Below, one piece after another: positions 5,050 through 5,828 of a stretch of DNA of 5,828 bases. Origin of the DNA: Bacillota bacterium (GTDB lineage Bacteria; Bacillota_B; Desulfitobacteriia; Desulfitobacteriales; Desulfitobacteriaceae); assembly GCA_021779415.1 (NCBI GenBank), contig JAJYAS010000254.1:1-5828 (forward strand), written 5' to 3'. A program made the position numbers and the translations under genes. Position 1 is the stretch's first letter; each line of letters opens with the position of its first letter. The notes below the pieces were generated by a model. That model saw nothing but the letters and a program-made list of their open reading frames with translations. It searched no databases and was not told the DNA's origin.

Positions 5050-5087
5050 ATTGAATTTTTATGCGTAGGAATGTATAATTATAAAAT
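5050..5087 (+). promoter_or_regulatory. tandem ARG-box-like operators (ArgR/AhrC) over the argC promoter
   Basis: Two 18-bp sequences match the arginine repressor box (WNTGAATWWWWATTCANW). ATTGAATTTTTATGCGTA at 5050-5067 agrees at 16 of 18 positions and covers the -35. AATGTATAATTATAAAAT at 5070-5087 agrees at 15 of 18 and covers the -10. They are separated by 2 bp (20 bp start to start), close to the two-turn spacing of paired ARG boxes that bind one ArgR hexamer. Arginine-bound repressor here would block RNA polymerase. AT-richness makes chance matches easier, but position and pairing support the call. Confidence 0.65.
5051..5079 (+). promoter_or_regulatory. sigma-A promoter of argC
   Basis: TTGAAT at 5051-5056 and a perfect TATAAT at 5074-5079 are separated by exactly 17 bp. 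Transcription would start near 5086, about 32 bases before the argC ATG. The leader is too short for a T-box or attenuator, so control is expected at initiation, by the overlapping ARG-box-like operators. Confidence 0.8.
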
Positions 5088-5117
5088 AAATTAATTCGGA
5101 GAGTGGAGGGACAAGAT

Positions 5118-5828
5118 ATGAAAGTCGGCGTTCTTGGGGCGACAGGGTATGCGGGGCAAGAATTGGTGAGGTTGTTACATAGACATGAAGAAGTGAAGGA
5201 TTTGTATCTTGGTTCGTCCAGTGTAGCTGGAGAAGATTATGAATCTGTTTATCCACATTGGTTGGATCAAAAGGTGGGGATCTTGCAGGATGAAAACATC
5301 CCTGATTTGGATGTGCTTTTTTGTGCTCTCCCTCATGGTTTAACGGCGAAAAAAACGAGCGCTTTTCTGGCGCGCAAGATAAAAGTAATTGATTTGGGAG
5401 CAGACTTCCGGCTGAATTCTGCGGAGGTCTATGAGGAATGGTATAAAATTAAGCATCCAGCTAGCGAGCTGATCAAAGATGCTGTATACGGTTTACCAGA
5501 GTTATATCGAGAGCAAATTCGAGGAAGATCCTTGATCGCTAATCCAGGTTGTTATCCTACAGCTACCTTGCTTGCTTTAGTTCCCTTACTACGCAAAAAG
5601 TTGGTTCAAACAGGATATCTAATTATTGATGCTAAATCCGGAGTTTCAGGGGCTGGAAGAGGGGTTTCTTTAGGTAACCATTATGCTGAGGTCAATGAGA
5701 ATTTTAAGGCTTATGGAGTGGCCAGTCATCGCCATACTCCTGAAATTGAACAAGAACTGTCCCGGGCAGCGGGGCAGCCGCTAAACGTAAATTTCACTCC
5801 ACATTTAGTTCCTATGACGCGAGGGATG
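5118..5828 (+). CDS. argC: N-acetyl-gamma-glutamyl-phosphate reductase, N-terminal part (runs off window)
   Basis: The 237 codons from ATG 5118 to the window edge stay open; a complete ArgC has about 345 residues. It carries out the NADPH-dependent reduction of N-acetylglutamyl-phosphate to N-acetylglutamate semialdehyde, the third step of arginine synthesis, in the cytoplasm. The Rossmann motif VGVLGATGYAGQELVRLL (residues 3-20) binds NADP. ALPHG near 74 and IDLGADFRL near 93 are family blocks. The catalytic Cys145 sits in ANPGCYPTA, and SGVSGAGRG near 175 and the HRHTPEIEQ and PHLVPMTRG blocks follow. GGAGGG at 5105-5110 with 7-nt spacing fixes the start. It is probably the first gene of an arg operon (argJ and argB commonly follow), controlled by the tandem ARG-box-like operator. 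Confidence 0.97.
   Translation, partial: MKVGVLGATGYAGQELVRLLHRHEEVKDLYLGSSSVAGEDYESVYPHWLDQKVGILQDENIPDLDVLFCALPHGLTAKKTSAFLARKIKVIDLGADFRLNSAEVYEEWYKIKHPASELIKDAVYGLPELYREQIRGRSLIANPGCYPTATLLALVPLLRKKLVQTGYLIIDAKSGVSGAGRGVSLGNHYAEVNENFKAYGVASHRHTPEIEQELSRAAGQPLNVNFTPHLVPMTRGM

Noticed and set aside
5059..5256. 65-codon minus-strand frame over the argC start
   Set aside because: It is antisense to the argC NADP-binding region and the promoter, with low-complexity, domain-free translation.

Overview
The window looks like a chromosomal stretch of a spore-forming, fairly low-GC Firmicute. A clostridial relative of Desulfosporosinus or Desulfitobacterium (Peptococcaceae) is my best guess, made from memory of gene order and protein style and not from a search. 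The signs are strong AGGAGG-type ribosome binding sites, TTG/GTG starts, the order truA-rplM-rpsI-cwlD, a spore-cortex amidase gene, and an ArgR-type operator before argC. All confidently called genes are on the + strand.

Region 1-1543 is a translation block. It holds the 3' end of truA (tRNA pseudouridine synthase), then a near-consensus sigma-A promoter (TTGACA-N17-TAAAAT). A leader of about 115 nt follows, carrying a duplicated 13-nt motif, and is a candidate L13 autoregulatory leader. Next come rplM (L13) and rpsI (S9). The block ends with two hairpins that have a competing alternative pairing, then a strong intrinsic terminator.

Region 1544-3571 is a cell-envelope and sporulation block. 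cwlD, a spore-cortex N-acetylmuramoyl-L-alanine amidase, is preceded by a good match to a sigma-E promoter, the mother-cell sporulation sigma factor. Two small membrane-anchored proteins overlapping by ATGA follow. One has a transmembrane helix, a coiled coil and a C-terminal HTH-like domain (DUF6115/SwrB-like architecture). The other keeps only the small LysM-like N-terminal domain of MltG and lacks the catalytic domain.

Region 3572-4970 starts with a short repeat-rich intergenic stretch. It is followed by a complete M20D-type metallo-amidohydrolase of PM20D2/AbgB type, whose start codon is uncertain, and a G/C-hairpin terminator.

Region 4971-5828 holds the arginine-biosynthesis promoter, where two ARG-box-like operators overlap the -35 and -10 elements. 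argC runs off the window end; its reading frame is open and its catalytic Cys is visible.

I saw no mobile element, CRISPR array, tRNA or rRNA. No clearly new multi-gene system is visible. The most noteworthy items are regulatory (duplicated rplM leader motif, competing hairpins after rpsI, sigma-E promoter of cwlD, tandem ARG boxes) and the two-gene pair of small anchored proteins downstream of cwlD.
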